Origin: Branchiostoma lanceolatum
Lineage: Eukaryota; Chordata; Leptocardii; Amphioxiformes; Branchiostomatidae
DNA length: 64,000 nucleotides
NCBI RefSeq assembly: GCF_035083965.1
Contig: NC_089732.1
Span: forward strand, 2,834,883-2,898,882
Direction: 5' to 3'
Part shown: positions 9,114 to 21,100 of the stretch, piece by piece
Numbering within the stretch: the first letter of the stretch is position 1
How the letters are laid out: each line of letters begins with the position of its first letter
The notes under the pieces: generated by a model
The model's database searches: none
What the model was told of the DNA's origin: nothing
Seen by the model: the letters and a program-made list of their open reading frames with translations, nothing else
Program-made: the position numbers and the translations under genes

Positions 9114-12100
9114 CTGCATAAGGGAGGAGCTCGAGTTATTACTGTAATCGCCGAATATCTTTAACACTTGTTACCTCCATGAAAAATGGGCGTAACGGGG
9201 AGGGCCCTTACATAAGACGTTTTTCAAACGCTTGAACTGACGGCGCTGCTAGCTAGTACTAGTTGCCAGAAAGTGTCAGGTTTTGATGAATAGAGTTGGA
9301 CACATTAATCTTCCTCTCAATACCCTGCCTATGGCATCATTTCCGTGTCAAAATTACGTACGTAAAAAACGTCACGTTTTGGCGTTTATACGTGACGTAT
9401 TGGGGGTCAATACGTCACGTATGAAAGGCCTACGTCACGTATGCCGGAACGTACGGATACGTGACATACATATGGTTTTGCAATTTCCGTGTCAAAATTA
9501 CCTACATAAAAAAACGTACGATTTCTCGTCCAAACGTCACGTATAACAGGTCATACGTCACATAAGGCATATACGTCACGTACTAAACGTGACATACATA
9601 TGTCGTGGCATTTTTAGATCAAAATATCGTATCTACGTAGACGTCACGTTTTGTGGTTATACGTTACGCACATAAATGGGTTATGTTAACGTACCACGTT
9701 AACGTAACGTATGTAGGCCCTTCAAGTTATTATAACAAACAACGTTAACATATAACGTAGTCGTAGTTATCATAACGCATTACGTTAACGTAACATAGTC
9801 ATTTACGTTATCATAACGCAGAGCGCTAACGTAACGTACACTAGAGTGAACCTTTATAATAGGCGTGTTCTGTTTACGTCATTGGTTTATGTTGTGTATA
9901 ACGTCTACGATAGACGCGTTCTGGTGACGTCATCAGTTTATGTTTATGTACAACGTGTATGATAGACTTGTTCTTGTGACGTCATCAGTCTATGTTTTGT
10001 AAAAGCCGCAGCACACAATGTATTAGTGTGGGTACAAAGTAGTACACAATTTTTGATGCCTGGCTAGAATATCCTATGTGAGCATTAGCCAGATTTAAAC
10101 TGTGCCGTGGGATATACTGTCTGAATTGATGAATTGAATTGTGAACCATTCTGTTCGTGTATATTCGAAAGTGCGCCATACTACGCGTCAACCCGTTCAT
10201 TGAGTGAACTCAACAGATAGGCGATGCTCTTGTCGACTGTCCGCATCAAATCGTCGTCCAAATGCCCGAAGGTCGCGTACAGTCTTCCTATCCTCTGCCT
10301 CGTATTCGCTCAGACTTGACCACAAGCCCTTTGCGAAATCCTTCGAGCGGCTCTTGAAAGGTAAATCCTCCAGGGAACGGGGAACTTTCTAGTCCCGGCG
10401 CAGAGAATCGTAGTGGACCTCGGAGCGTGCACGTCCGACCCGACACTTGCCAACGCCATGAGGTCCCTTGTGTCCCTTCACGGGTAGAGTACAAGCACGA
10501 CTGTGAGTACTTGGAACCTGCCATGATCCTAGCGCGATGCCGGAAGCGGTGACCTTGAAGGACGAAGACGAACACGAGCTGGAAAAACTTGAAATTTTAG
10601 AGAGAACGGACAGCTGTGGCCGGTACGCGCCCTGTGATCGCCGAGTGACTGTCGGCGGAAGTGGTCTGAGCGGAGATGCAGACGGGTCTGGGGGGGACAC
10701 TAGCCTCCTGTGCAGGCCTCCTATAACGCGCGACATATGTATTGGGGGAGAGGGGAGCTCTTATGCCGGCAAGGGAGTTGTATAGACGAGGGGTCCGCGC
10801 GGACCCCTCGTCTATACAACTCCCTTGCCGGCATAAGAGCTCCCCTCTCCCCCAATACATATGTCGCGCGTTATAGGAGGCCTGCACAGGAGGCTAGGGG
10901 GACACGTGCTCAGGACCTGTATGGCGGGGGCGGAGCTTGACCACGGAGACGCCAGACTACGCGTCAACCCTTCCATGGTGATCAGCCATTGGTTGGAAAT
11001 CAAGGTGGTCGTGAGCACGCTGCTTGTGTGGATTACCGCCCAGCGGGCCGGGTGACAGTTTACAGTTCACCATACTTTCTGTAAAGACGCATTGCATTAT
11101 CAGAATATGAATTTACATGAATGTTATTGCCGACTGTCACTTGATGGATAAAATATGGGGAAGTATAGTAGAGCATTTGTCATCGATTGTGTAACTATTG
11201 TGACATTCGTCCCATTCTCATCCATTTGAAACCTGAAATTGTTGTCTGGCCTTGTTTGGATCTGAAATGTTTAGATTTATGTGGGTTAGGATATGGAGGG
11301 ATCACTATGTACTTCTGTGGAATACTGCCATACGGAAGTAATGTTTTGGTCTGTCTATTACAATGTAAAAGCAGTGATGGGCGATGGTTTTAATCCCATA
11401 TATGACCGCGGCTACAAGTACCCGCGAGAACTAACAGACACAATAGCTGCCCGTACACATCGATTGTACTCGAAGATTCCCTCTCATGAACTTTCCAAGC
11501 CCCTTTGTGTCGACTTTATAGACACTCTGGTAGATCACACAACAAAGTGGTCTTTATACAACCATCAGAGAATCACACCTTTTTGTCTCCAGTTGGCTTA
11601 TCACAATACAAACTTGCACCTGGTAGGGAGAGTGGGCAAAAAAAACGTGACATTTGATATAAAGGTCACAATCTTCTACTCTCCAAGCAGAGGTTAGTGA
11701 GGCAGATCGTCACCGTTTTATCATATGCCCCGTTGTTTTTGTTTGGATGGGGCTAGCGGACAAAAAACGGGGCATATATTATGATAAAACGGTGACGAGC
11801 TGCCCCACAAACCTCTGCTATGTAAGAGAAGCCCGGCCGTCACTCAGAAAAAAGGATATTTTATTGCCTCCATTGCAGACTCCGTTTTTACTTTTTCAAG
11901 TTAAAGCTTTACTATTACATTTTTTGTAATTGCTGGCCTTATCTGTCTTCCCTGACAGCAATAAGAAGAAGAAAAATGTAATAGTAAAGCTTTAACTTAA
12001 AAAAGAAAACAGCCGTAAGAGTCTGCAATGAAGGCTAGATCTTTCAACCAATATCGATCTTCTAGGAGCTCTTCACATCTGCTTTGAAGCCCAAGCATCT

Positions 12101-15100
12101 GCTTGGATCACAAATATCTGATGGATCCCAAACATCTGCTTAGAGCCACTACCATGTGCTTTTCTAGATGATTTTCCATAGCTCCCAAGCAGATCTATAG
12201 GTCACAATATCTGCTTTGAGTCCCAACATCTGCTTTAACCCCCTATTATCTGGTCGGAGCTCCAAACACCCATTGGAGCAGAACGAGAAAGGCACAAGCC
12301 TCACTCAAAGTGCCAGCCCTTTTAGCTTTCCACGTCCGCTCGCCACGACCCGCTTCCTGGCTAAAAAAAAGAGCTGACACTCAGGCTAGAAAGGCATATC
12401 TATGTATAGGAAGCACATGTTAGTGGCTCCAAGTAGATGTTTGGGCTCCAAGCAGACCCTATCTCCATAGCCGACCCCCTTCATCCAGCTGACTCTATTT
12501 GGCCGATTTCTACTTTTTTCCCCAGCGACCCGCAGAGACTGGTAGAGAAACTTCTACCGTGAGAACATTTACAAGGCTCAACCATAAAACCTCCTTGGCT
12601 CAACCAAGGCGCGAACCTCCCACTGGGACGTGCGCGGGTGACTGCGCTTGTCCTAGAAATCGGTCATAATAAGATTAGTAACCCGGACATTCGTACGGCA
12701 CGCGCTAGGAGGGGAAGCGACACCTTTATTGAATAGAAATACTCCGCCCTGTTTGAGTTATCGCATATCTTTTAGGTTGCAAAACATACTTCTTCTTCCA
12801 GTTTGATGCGGTCTTCGCAACCTATAGACCTGCTTGGAGATTATGGCACATCTATGATCTAGAAAAGAACATTTTCCAAGCAGATGTTTGGGCTCCAAGC
12901 AGATGTTTGGGATTCAAGCAGATGTTTGGGCTCCAAGCAGATGTTTGGGATTCAAGCAGATAGTTGGGATCCAAGCAGATGCAAAGAGCTCCAAGGAGAT
13001 CGATATTGGGTGAAAGATTTAGCCTCCATTGAAGACTCCTTCCGGCCTTTTTCTTTTTCAAGCTTTACTATTACATTTTTCTTGTTGCTGTCCGGGATTA
13101 GGACCGGAAGGCCAACGATAAGAAGAAAAAAATGTTATAGTAAAGCTATAACCTGACAAAGAAAACAGCCGGAAGGACTCTGCAATGGAGGCTATGAAAG
13201 TGACGGCCGGGCTTCTCTTAGCATACTACTCTGCAAACAGAGGCTGGCGGAGAGTTTGTGACCTTTTTATCAAATGCCCCGTTTTATTGCCCGCTCTCCC
13301 CACCAGGTGCAAGTTTGTGATATTTACTGGAGACAAAGAGGTGTGGCTCTCTGATGCTTTATGACAGGAAGATTGTATAAAGACCACCATGCTGTGTGGT
13401 CTGTCAGAGTGTCTAGCCGATCGATGGAAATATGTGGACGATTTAACACTTGGAGAAAACAGAAATGTGCGTAAACAGTAACCTTCAGGATCAAGTGGAT
13501 TCACTTGAAGTATGGTCCAACATTAACACTGCGCAACTTTAAAACCCTTAGAAATGTATGGTGCTGACTGTATGTTTTATCAAGGACATTATTGTCCTTC
13601 CTATATAATGTCCTTGGTTTTATGAAGAGCCCACCTCCCCCTCCACCCATAACTCTCGGGGGCAAACCCCCTCTGGCAGTGATCGTAACAAGTCTGCGAG
13701 TCTACGAAGAAGGCCAGAAACGTATGTTTATGCTCCGGAGACTTAAGACCTAATAGGTCTTTCGACGGTAGATTTGGTGACCGTGTACTGCGGCTATATT
13801 ATACCTATCCTGGAATACTGTGTACGGTCACTACCAGTCTATTAGCCTCTACCAGTCTCCGCGGGTCGCTGGGAAAATAGTAGAAATTGGCCAAATAGAG
13901 TCAATTGTATGAAGGGAGTCCGCTATCATGGAGAGAGGGTCCAATAGGCAACCCTAGACTGGGCCTGCAAACGTTACCCTCCATGGCCAAAGTCCCCCGG
14001 CAAATGTTCTCCCTTTGGCCGGCGTAGTTAGTCCGGTAGAGACTACGCGTCTAACACCACAGCCAGCCTCACAAACAAACAAACAGTCAATAACTTTTGA
14101 AAATGTTCAAAGACGCGCATGCCGAATCATTCTAGGCAGCCACTACCATGACTACGCCACATCTCTAAAACAATGCGGGCTCGAAACTTTGAAGGTGCTG
14201 CCAGCATGGAAACATCAGAGAGAACTGTACACCTTTTGCCCCCAACCCGACTAGCGTCATATGGACTTAACCTCAGAAACTCAAAAACTCTGTCTCTGCC
14301 TACTACTCGCACCACTAGGTTTAGTAACAGCCGAGTTCCATCACTCCTAACTTAGTAAGGATATTTAATGAAACAAAATGACACTGCTGCCTTAGTCTCT
14401 ACCAGACTAACTACTTGGCACTTATTAGATAGTGATTACTGGACATCAAAGAACCTACCGACATATCACAGGCCCTAAACGTGCGAAATGTGATCTTCAC
14501 TTTGGACTGACTCCACTGGCTAATTATTCCTCTTTCTGCCGAATTCTACGATTCATACACCCGTGAGAGGGCCTGGTGGAGGCTACTGCTGCCTGACCAT
14601 CTTATGTTATAATCAATGGACTTAATGCTGTACATGTGTTTATTCGCTTTTAGACGAAGTAATATTTTAAAACGACAATGTTGACAGATCCGATTTTATG
14701 AAATATTATAGTGCAATGAGTGCAATTGTGTAATAGTTTGTGATTAAATGTGATTCGTACTACGTATGTCACAATAGACGCAATTCAGTGAACAAATGTA
14801 GTACGGCAAGTTCTGTTGATTAATAAAACTATTGAGCTTCAATGTATAGCGGAGTACCCCAGGCATACTATTCACTCTATTTGACGATTTCTACTATTTT
14901 CCTAGCGACCTCGCGGAGCCTGGTAGAGGCTAGTGTCCGTTAGTCCTCGCGAATACTTGAAGCCACGTTATAAAAGTAGTCTCTACCAGACTAACCGCGT
15001 CGGCTATAGAGAGAACATTTGCCGGGGGACTTTGGCCATGGAGGATAACATTTCCATCCGCTATATTGGACCTTATCTCCTAGCCTGTACCAGGCTCCGT

Positions 15101-18100
15101 CCTATCGTTGGGAAAATAGTAGAAATCAGCCGAGGTCCTCAGCTATACAGGGTAAGTCAGCTATACATTGAAGCTCCATTATCGTCCATCGATAATGGAG
15201 CTTCACTGTATAGCGGACTACCCTGTATAGCTGAGTACCTCGGCTGATTTCTACTATTTTCCCAACGATAGGACGGAGCCTGTTAGAGGCTACTTATCTC
15301 CGTAGCCGACTCCCTTCATATAATTGACTCTATTTGGCCAATTTCTACTCTTTTCCCAGCGACCCGCAGAGGCTCGTAGAGCCTATTATAAAAGTACAGG
15401 GGAGTTGATACCGCCGCCCGTCACAAGCAAAAACATTACTTCCGTGTGCCAGCATTTATAGATCAGCAGAGATTGTACCCGTATACAAAACTCCATATCC
15501 TGGAATACCAGGCACCGTATATCATTCCACAGAGGTACATAGTGATCCCTCCATATCCTACATAAATCTAAATATTCGAGATGCTGATCCAAACAAGGCC
15601 AGACAACAGTTTCAGGTTCCAAATCAAGGAGGTTTACCTCCTTGTCCAAATAAATGAGAATGGGACGAACTTGCATCTGATGGAGAGAGCAGGCAAAAAA
15701 CGGGGCATTTGATAAAAGATCATAAAGAGGTCACAATTCTCCCCCACCAACTTTTGCTTGGAGATTAGTAAAAGACAGTCAAAGAGGCCCGGCCGTCACT
15801 CAGAAAAAATATATTTCATATCCTTCATTGCAGACTCCTTCCGGCTTTTTTTTATGTTAAAGCTTTATCATTAAATTTTTTTTCTTCTTATTGTTGGCCT
15901 TCCGGTCCTAATCCCGGCCAGCAATAAGAAGAAAAAAAATGTAATAGTAAAACTTGAAAAAGAAATAGCCGGAAGGAGTCTTCAATGGAGGCCAAATCTT
16001 TCACCCAGTATCGATCTCCTTGGAGCTCTATGCATCTGCTTGGATCCCAAACATCTGCTTGGAGCCCAAACATCTACTTTGAGCCCAAACATCTGCTTGG
16101 AAAATGTTCTTTTCTAGATCATAGATGTGCCATAATCTCCAAGCAGATCTATAGGTTGCGAAGACCGTATCAAACTGGAAGAAGAAGTATGTTTTGCAAC
16201 CTAAAAGATATGCGATAACTCAAACAGGGCGGAGTATTTCTATTCAATACAGGTGTCGCTTCCCCTCCTAGCGCGTGGTAATGTTAACAGCCGTACGAAT
16301 GTCCGGGTTACTAATCTTTTTATGACCGATTTCTAGGACAAGCGCAGCCACCCGCGCACGTCCCAGTGGGAGGTTCGCGCCTTGGTTGAGCCAAGGAGGT
16401 TTTATGGTTGAGCCTTGTGAATGTTCTCACGATAGAAGTTTCTCTACCAGTCTCTGCGGGTCGCTGGGGAAAAAGTAGAAATCGGCCAAATAGAGTCAGC
16501 TGGATGAAGGGGGTCGGCTATGGAGATAGGTTCTGCTTGGAGCCCAAACATCTACTTGGAGCCACTAACATGTGCTTCCTGAATATGCCTTTCTAGCCTG
16601 AGTGTCAGCTCTTTTTTTTAGCCAGGCAGCGGGTCGTGGCGAGCGGACGTGGAAAGCTAAAAAGGGCTGGCACTTTGAGTGAGGCTTGTGCCTTTCTCGT
16701 TCTGCTCCAATGGGTGTTTGGAGCTCCGACCAGATAATAGGGTGTTATAGCAGATGTTGGGACTCAAAGCAGATATTGTGACCTATAGATCTGCTTGGGA
16801 GCTATCGAAAATTATCTAGAAAAGCACATGGTAGTGGCTCCAAGCAGATGTTTGGGATCCATCAGATATTTGTGATCCAAGCAGATGCTTGGGCTTCAAA
16901 GCAGATGTGAAGAGCTCCTAGAAGATCGATATTGGTTGAAAGATCTAGCCTTCATTGCAGACTCTTACGGCTGTTTTCTTTTTTAAGTTAAAGCTTTACT
17001 ATTACATTTTTCTTCTTCTTATTGCTGTCAGGGAAGACAGAGAAGGCCAGCAATTACAAAAAAAATGTAATAGTGAGTGACGGCCGGGCTTCTCTTACAG
17101 AGCAGAGGTTTGTGGGGCGGCTCGTCACAGTTTTATCATAATATATGCCCCGTTTTTTGTCCGCTAGCCCCATCCAAACAAAAAAAACGGGGCATATGAT
17201 AAAACGGTGACGATCTGCCCCACTAACCTCTGCTTGGAGAGTAGAAGATTGTGACCTTTATATCAAATGTCCCGTTTTTTTGCCCACTCTCCCTACCAGG
17301 TGCAAGTTTGTATTGTGATAAGCCAACTGGAGACAAAAAGGTGTGATTCTCTGATGGTTGTATAAAGACCACCTTGTTGTGTGATCTACCAGAGTGTCTA
17401 TAAAGTCGACACAAAGAGGCTTGGAAAGTTCATGAGAGAGAATCTTCGAGTACAATCGATGTGTACGGGCAGATCTGTTAGTTCTCGCGGGTACTTGTAG
17501 CCGCGGTCATATATGGGATTAAAACCATCGTCCATCACTGCTTTTAATAGACAGGCCAAAACATTATTTCCGTGTGGCAGTATTCCACAGAAGTACATAG
17601 TGATCCTATCCCACATAAATCGAAACATTTCAGATCCAAACAAGGCCAGAAAAACGATTTCAGGTTTTAAATGGATGAGAATGGGACTAATGTCACAATA
17701 GTTACACAATCGATGACAAATGCTCTACTATACTTCCCAATATTTTATCCATCAAGTCGGCTATAACATTCATGTAAATTCATATTCTGATAATGCAATG
17801 CGTCTTTACAGAAACTATAGTGAACTGTAAACTGTCACCCGGCCCGCTGGGTGGTAATCCACACAAGCAGCGAGCTCACGACCACCTTGATTTCCAAGCA
17901 ATGGCTGATCACCATATATGGAACGGTTGACGCGTAGTATGGCGTCTCCGTGGTCAAGCTCCGCCCCCGACATTTGTCAGCACGTGTTCCCCTCGTCGGC
18001 ATAGACCACTTCCGTCCGACAGTCTCGGCGATCACAGGGCGCGTGCCGGCCACATGGTCCGTTCTCTCTAAAATTTCAAGTTTTTCCAGCTCGTGTTCGT

Positions 18101-21100
18101 CTTCGTCCTTCAAGGTCTCCGCTTCCGGCATCGCGCTAGGATCATAGTAGCCTCCGTTGCAGTCCTTTTCCCCGCAGCGTTTTTTTTTTCAATTTTATTT
18201 TTGCTTCCCCAGCAGCAGACACAGGGTCTATAGCGGACACAGGGGCACGGCGGATACGGGATCCCAAGCAGATACGCGGCGCCCCCCCCCCCCCCCCCCC
18301 CCAAAAAAAAATGGAAAAAAAAACGCTGCGGGGAAAAGGACTGCAACGGAGGCTAGGATCATAGCAGGTTCCAAGTACTGTCGTGCTTGTTCTCTACCCG
18401 TGAAGGGATACAAGGGACCTCATGGCGTTGGCAAGTGTCGGGTCGGACGTGCACGCTCAGAGGTCCACTACGATTCTCTGCGCCGGGACGAGAAACTTCG
18501 TCGTTCCCTGGAGGATTTACATTTCAAGAGCCGCTCGAAAGATTTCGCAAAGGGCTTGTGGTCAGGTCAGAGCGAAGACGAGGCAGAGGATAGGAAGACT
18601 GTACGCGACCTTCCGGGATTTGGACGACGATTTGATGCGGACAGTCGACAAGAGCATCGCCGGTCTGTTGGGTTCACTCAATGAACGGGTTGACGCGTAG
18701 TATGGCGCACTTCGAATATACACGAACAGAATGCACACGGCACAGTTTAAACCTGGCTAATTCTCACATAGGATATTCTAGCCAGGCATAAAAAATTGTG
18801 TCCGTACTACTTTGTACCCACAATAATACATTGTGTGCTGCGGCTTTTACAAAATATAGACTGATGACGTCACAAGAACAAGTCTATCATACACGGCACG
18901 GTACATAACATAAACTGATGACGTCACCAGAACGCGTCTATCGTAGACGTTAAACACAACATAAACCAATGACGTAAACAGAACACGCCTATTATAGAGG
19001 TTCACTCTAGTGTACGTTACGTTAGCGCTCTGCGTTATGATAACGTAAATGACTATGTTACGTCAACGTAATGCGTTATGATAACTACGACTACGTTATG
19101 TTAACGTTGCTTGTTATAATAACTTGAAGGTCGTACATACGTTACGTTAACGTGGTACGTTAACATAACCCATTTATGTGCGTAACGTATAACCCCAAAA
19201 TGTGACGTCTTCGTAGATACGATATTTTGATCTAAAAATTCCACGACATATGTATGTCACGTTTAGTACGTGACGTATATGCCTTATGTGACGTATGACC
19301 TGTTATACGTGACGTTTGGACGCGAAAACGTACGTTTTTTTATGCAGGTAATTTTGACACGGAAATTGCAAAACCATATGTATGTCACGTATCCGTACGT
19401 TCCGGCATACGTGACGTAGGCCTTTCATAGGTGACGTATTGACCCCCAATACGTCACGTATAAACCCCAAAACGTGACGTTTTTTACGTACGTAATTTTG
19501 ACACGGAAATGATGCCATACCCTGCCAAGGTATCAACAGCACGCGTTATGATAACGTAAAGAACTATGTTACGTTAACGTAATGTGTCATGATAGTTATG
19601 ACTATGTTATGTTAAGTTAGTTTGTTCTGATAACTTGAAGGGTGTCCATGCGTTACGTTAACGTGGTACGTTAACATAAGCCGTTTATGTAGTACATGTA
19701 GTACGTAACGTATAACCCCTAAACGTGACGTTTACGATAAAACGATATTTTGATCTGAAAGTACCAGGACCATATGTACGTGACGTTTGGTACGTGACGT
19801 ATGATGCCATACATGACGTATGGCCTGGAATACTTGTCGTATGGACCCGAAAACGTACGTTTTTCATGTTCGTAATTTTGACACGAAAATTGCAGAACCA
19901 TATGTACGTCACGTATCTGTACGTTTTGCCATGCGTGACGTAGGCCTGCCATGCGTGACGTATTGACCCCCAAAACGTCACGTGTAGACCCAAAAACATG
20001 ACGTTTTTTGCGTTTTGACACGAAAATGATGCCATATAATGACCTCCTCTTCTTAGGGACTGTAACAGTCGGTCGGCCGCTAGGAGCGCTATTTAGTCAG
20101 GCTCGCCTTACAACAAGGTAAATTAGAATTTTAATTGTTGATATAAAGGTGGTGCAGAACCTAACGTACATGAATCATATTCTCTCAGTCATAGACATGA
20201 TCCAACATGCAGAATTGGATAATCTTCTTTAGTGCACGCTTTTGTACAATCGTGCTATTTTCCCTTTAAACCAATTTGCTGTAATCAGATGACACAACTT
20301 GCAGTGACCTACAAGTTAATCCTGTAGTGTTCTTTCTTCAATTTTGTCAGGCAACAATATCATTTATTACAAACTGAGAAAATACTTATTGATTGTAGGA
20401 AGAGAAATAAACAAAGTCAACATCGTTTGGAAATTGAACTTTAACGTCTTCAGGAATGAAAGTTCATTAGTAACTGTTCTACATGTATATCGCGATCGAT
20501 TTTGGTGATGTTCTTATGTGATGTGCTACTTTCACAGTATGCCGCTGCGAGGTTGGATTTCGCATTCATTTACTTCTTCTCTACTCGCTGTTATAAATGA
20601 GTGTTTAGCCCCTGCTGGGTCCTAAGGACTGCGACTCTTTCGGGTAGCGTGCATGTCGGGTGAGCGACACAACCAGGATCGAACCCGGGGCTTCTAGTTC
20701 CAGAGGCAAGATCGCTAACCACTGGACTACGCACGCTACCCTGGAAATGTGGCATGCAGAAAAAAAAATTGTTAAAAGAACCGAACTGTTTAAACAAATT
20801 ATCATGAAATACCCCCAACGTTTACACATTAACGGATGAACAAAAAGCCACTTTCCTCTTAAAGTCACAGAACCTACAAATTCTTTTAAAAAAAGAAGCC
20901 AAACCGAGCCTGTCTAGATGTAGCCAACGGTAGTATCTAGTAGTCTATTGTAGCAACAAAGACAGTCACATTGCACGATCACATGTATGTTTTTTCCTAT
21001 GTTTCTATAATGTATTTGCAATTAGCCCACGGGCAGGAACTTGCAATAAAACTTTCTGTTATTTCTTTTTTTTTCAGCACCAACTTCTAAATTTCCATAT

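Larger units (their letters stand above)
9330..19519. mobile_element. Giant 10.2-kb inverted-repeat transposon
   Basis: The ends are TATGGCATCATTTCC and its reverse complement, with direct repeat ccctgcc at 9,323-9,329 and 19,520-19,526. The arms (about 9,330-13,930 and 15,290-19,519) are reverse complements, with indels, over 4 kb or more. They share the acgtcacgt-rich termini, acgttaac-rich blocks, a triplicated block of about 60 bp (9,850-10,010), a gene-like block (10,200-11,050 / 17,830-18,680), nested hairpins and a 17-20-bp 'agcagatgtttggg' repeat. The spacer of about 1.3 kb holds a LINE fragment and another hairpin. No intact transposase is visible, so it is probably non-autonomous. 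The superfamily is not assigned. Confidence 0.85.

Noticed and set aside
8307-9650. Dense acgtcacgt motifs as CREB-type regulatory sites
   Set aside because: They occur only in the termini of the transposon family and are better explained as subterminal repeats.
10537-11018. ORFs starting [17 protein letters not shown] and [15 protein letters not shown]
   Set aside because: The second is the two strands of the perfect palindrome. The first is antisense to the Cys-rich fragment and differs between arms after about 25 residues, so neither is a supported gene.
12884-13156. ORF with repeated [10 protein letters not shown]-like units
   Set aside because: It follows the 17-20-bp tandem repeat of the palindrome, with mirror ORFs on the other arm. 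No start or splice context.
20640-20748. Functional tRNA gene
   Set aside because: A and B boxes are present but a clean cloverleaf is not, and the segment continues into SINE-like sequence.
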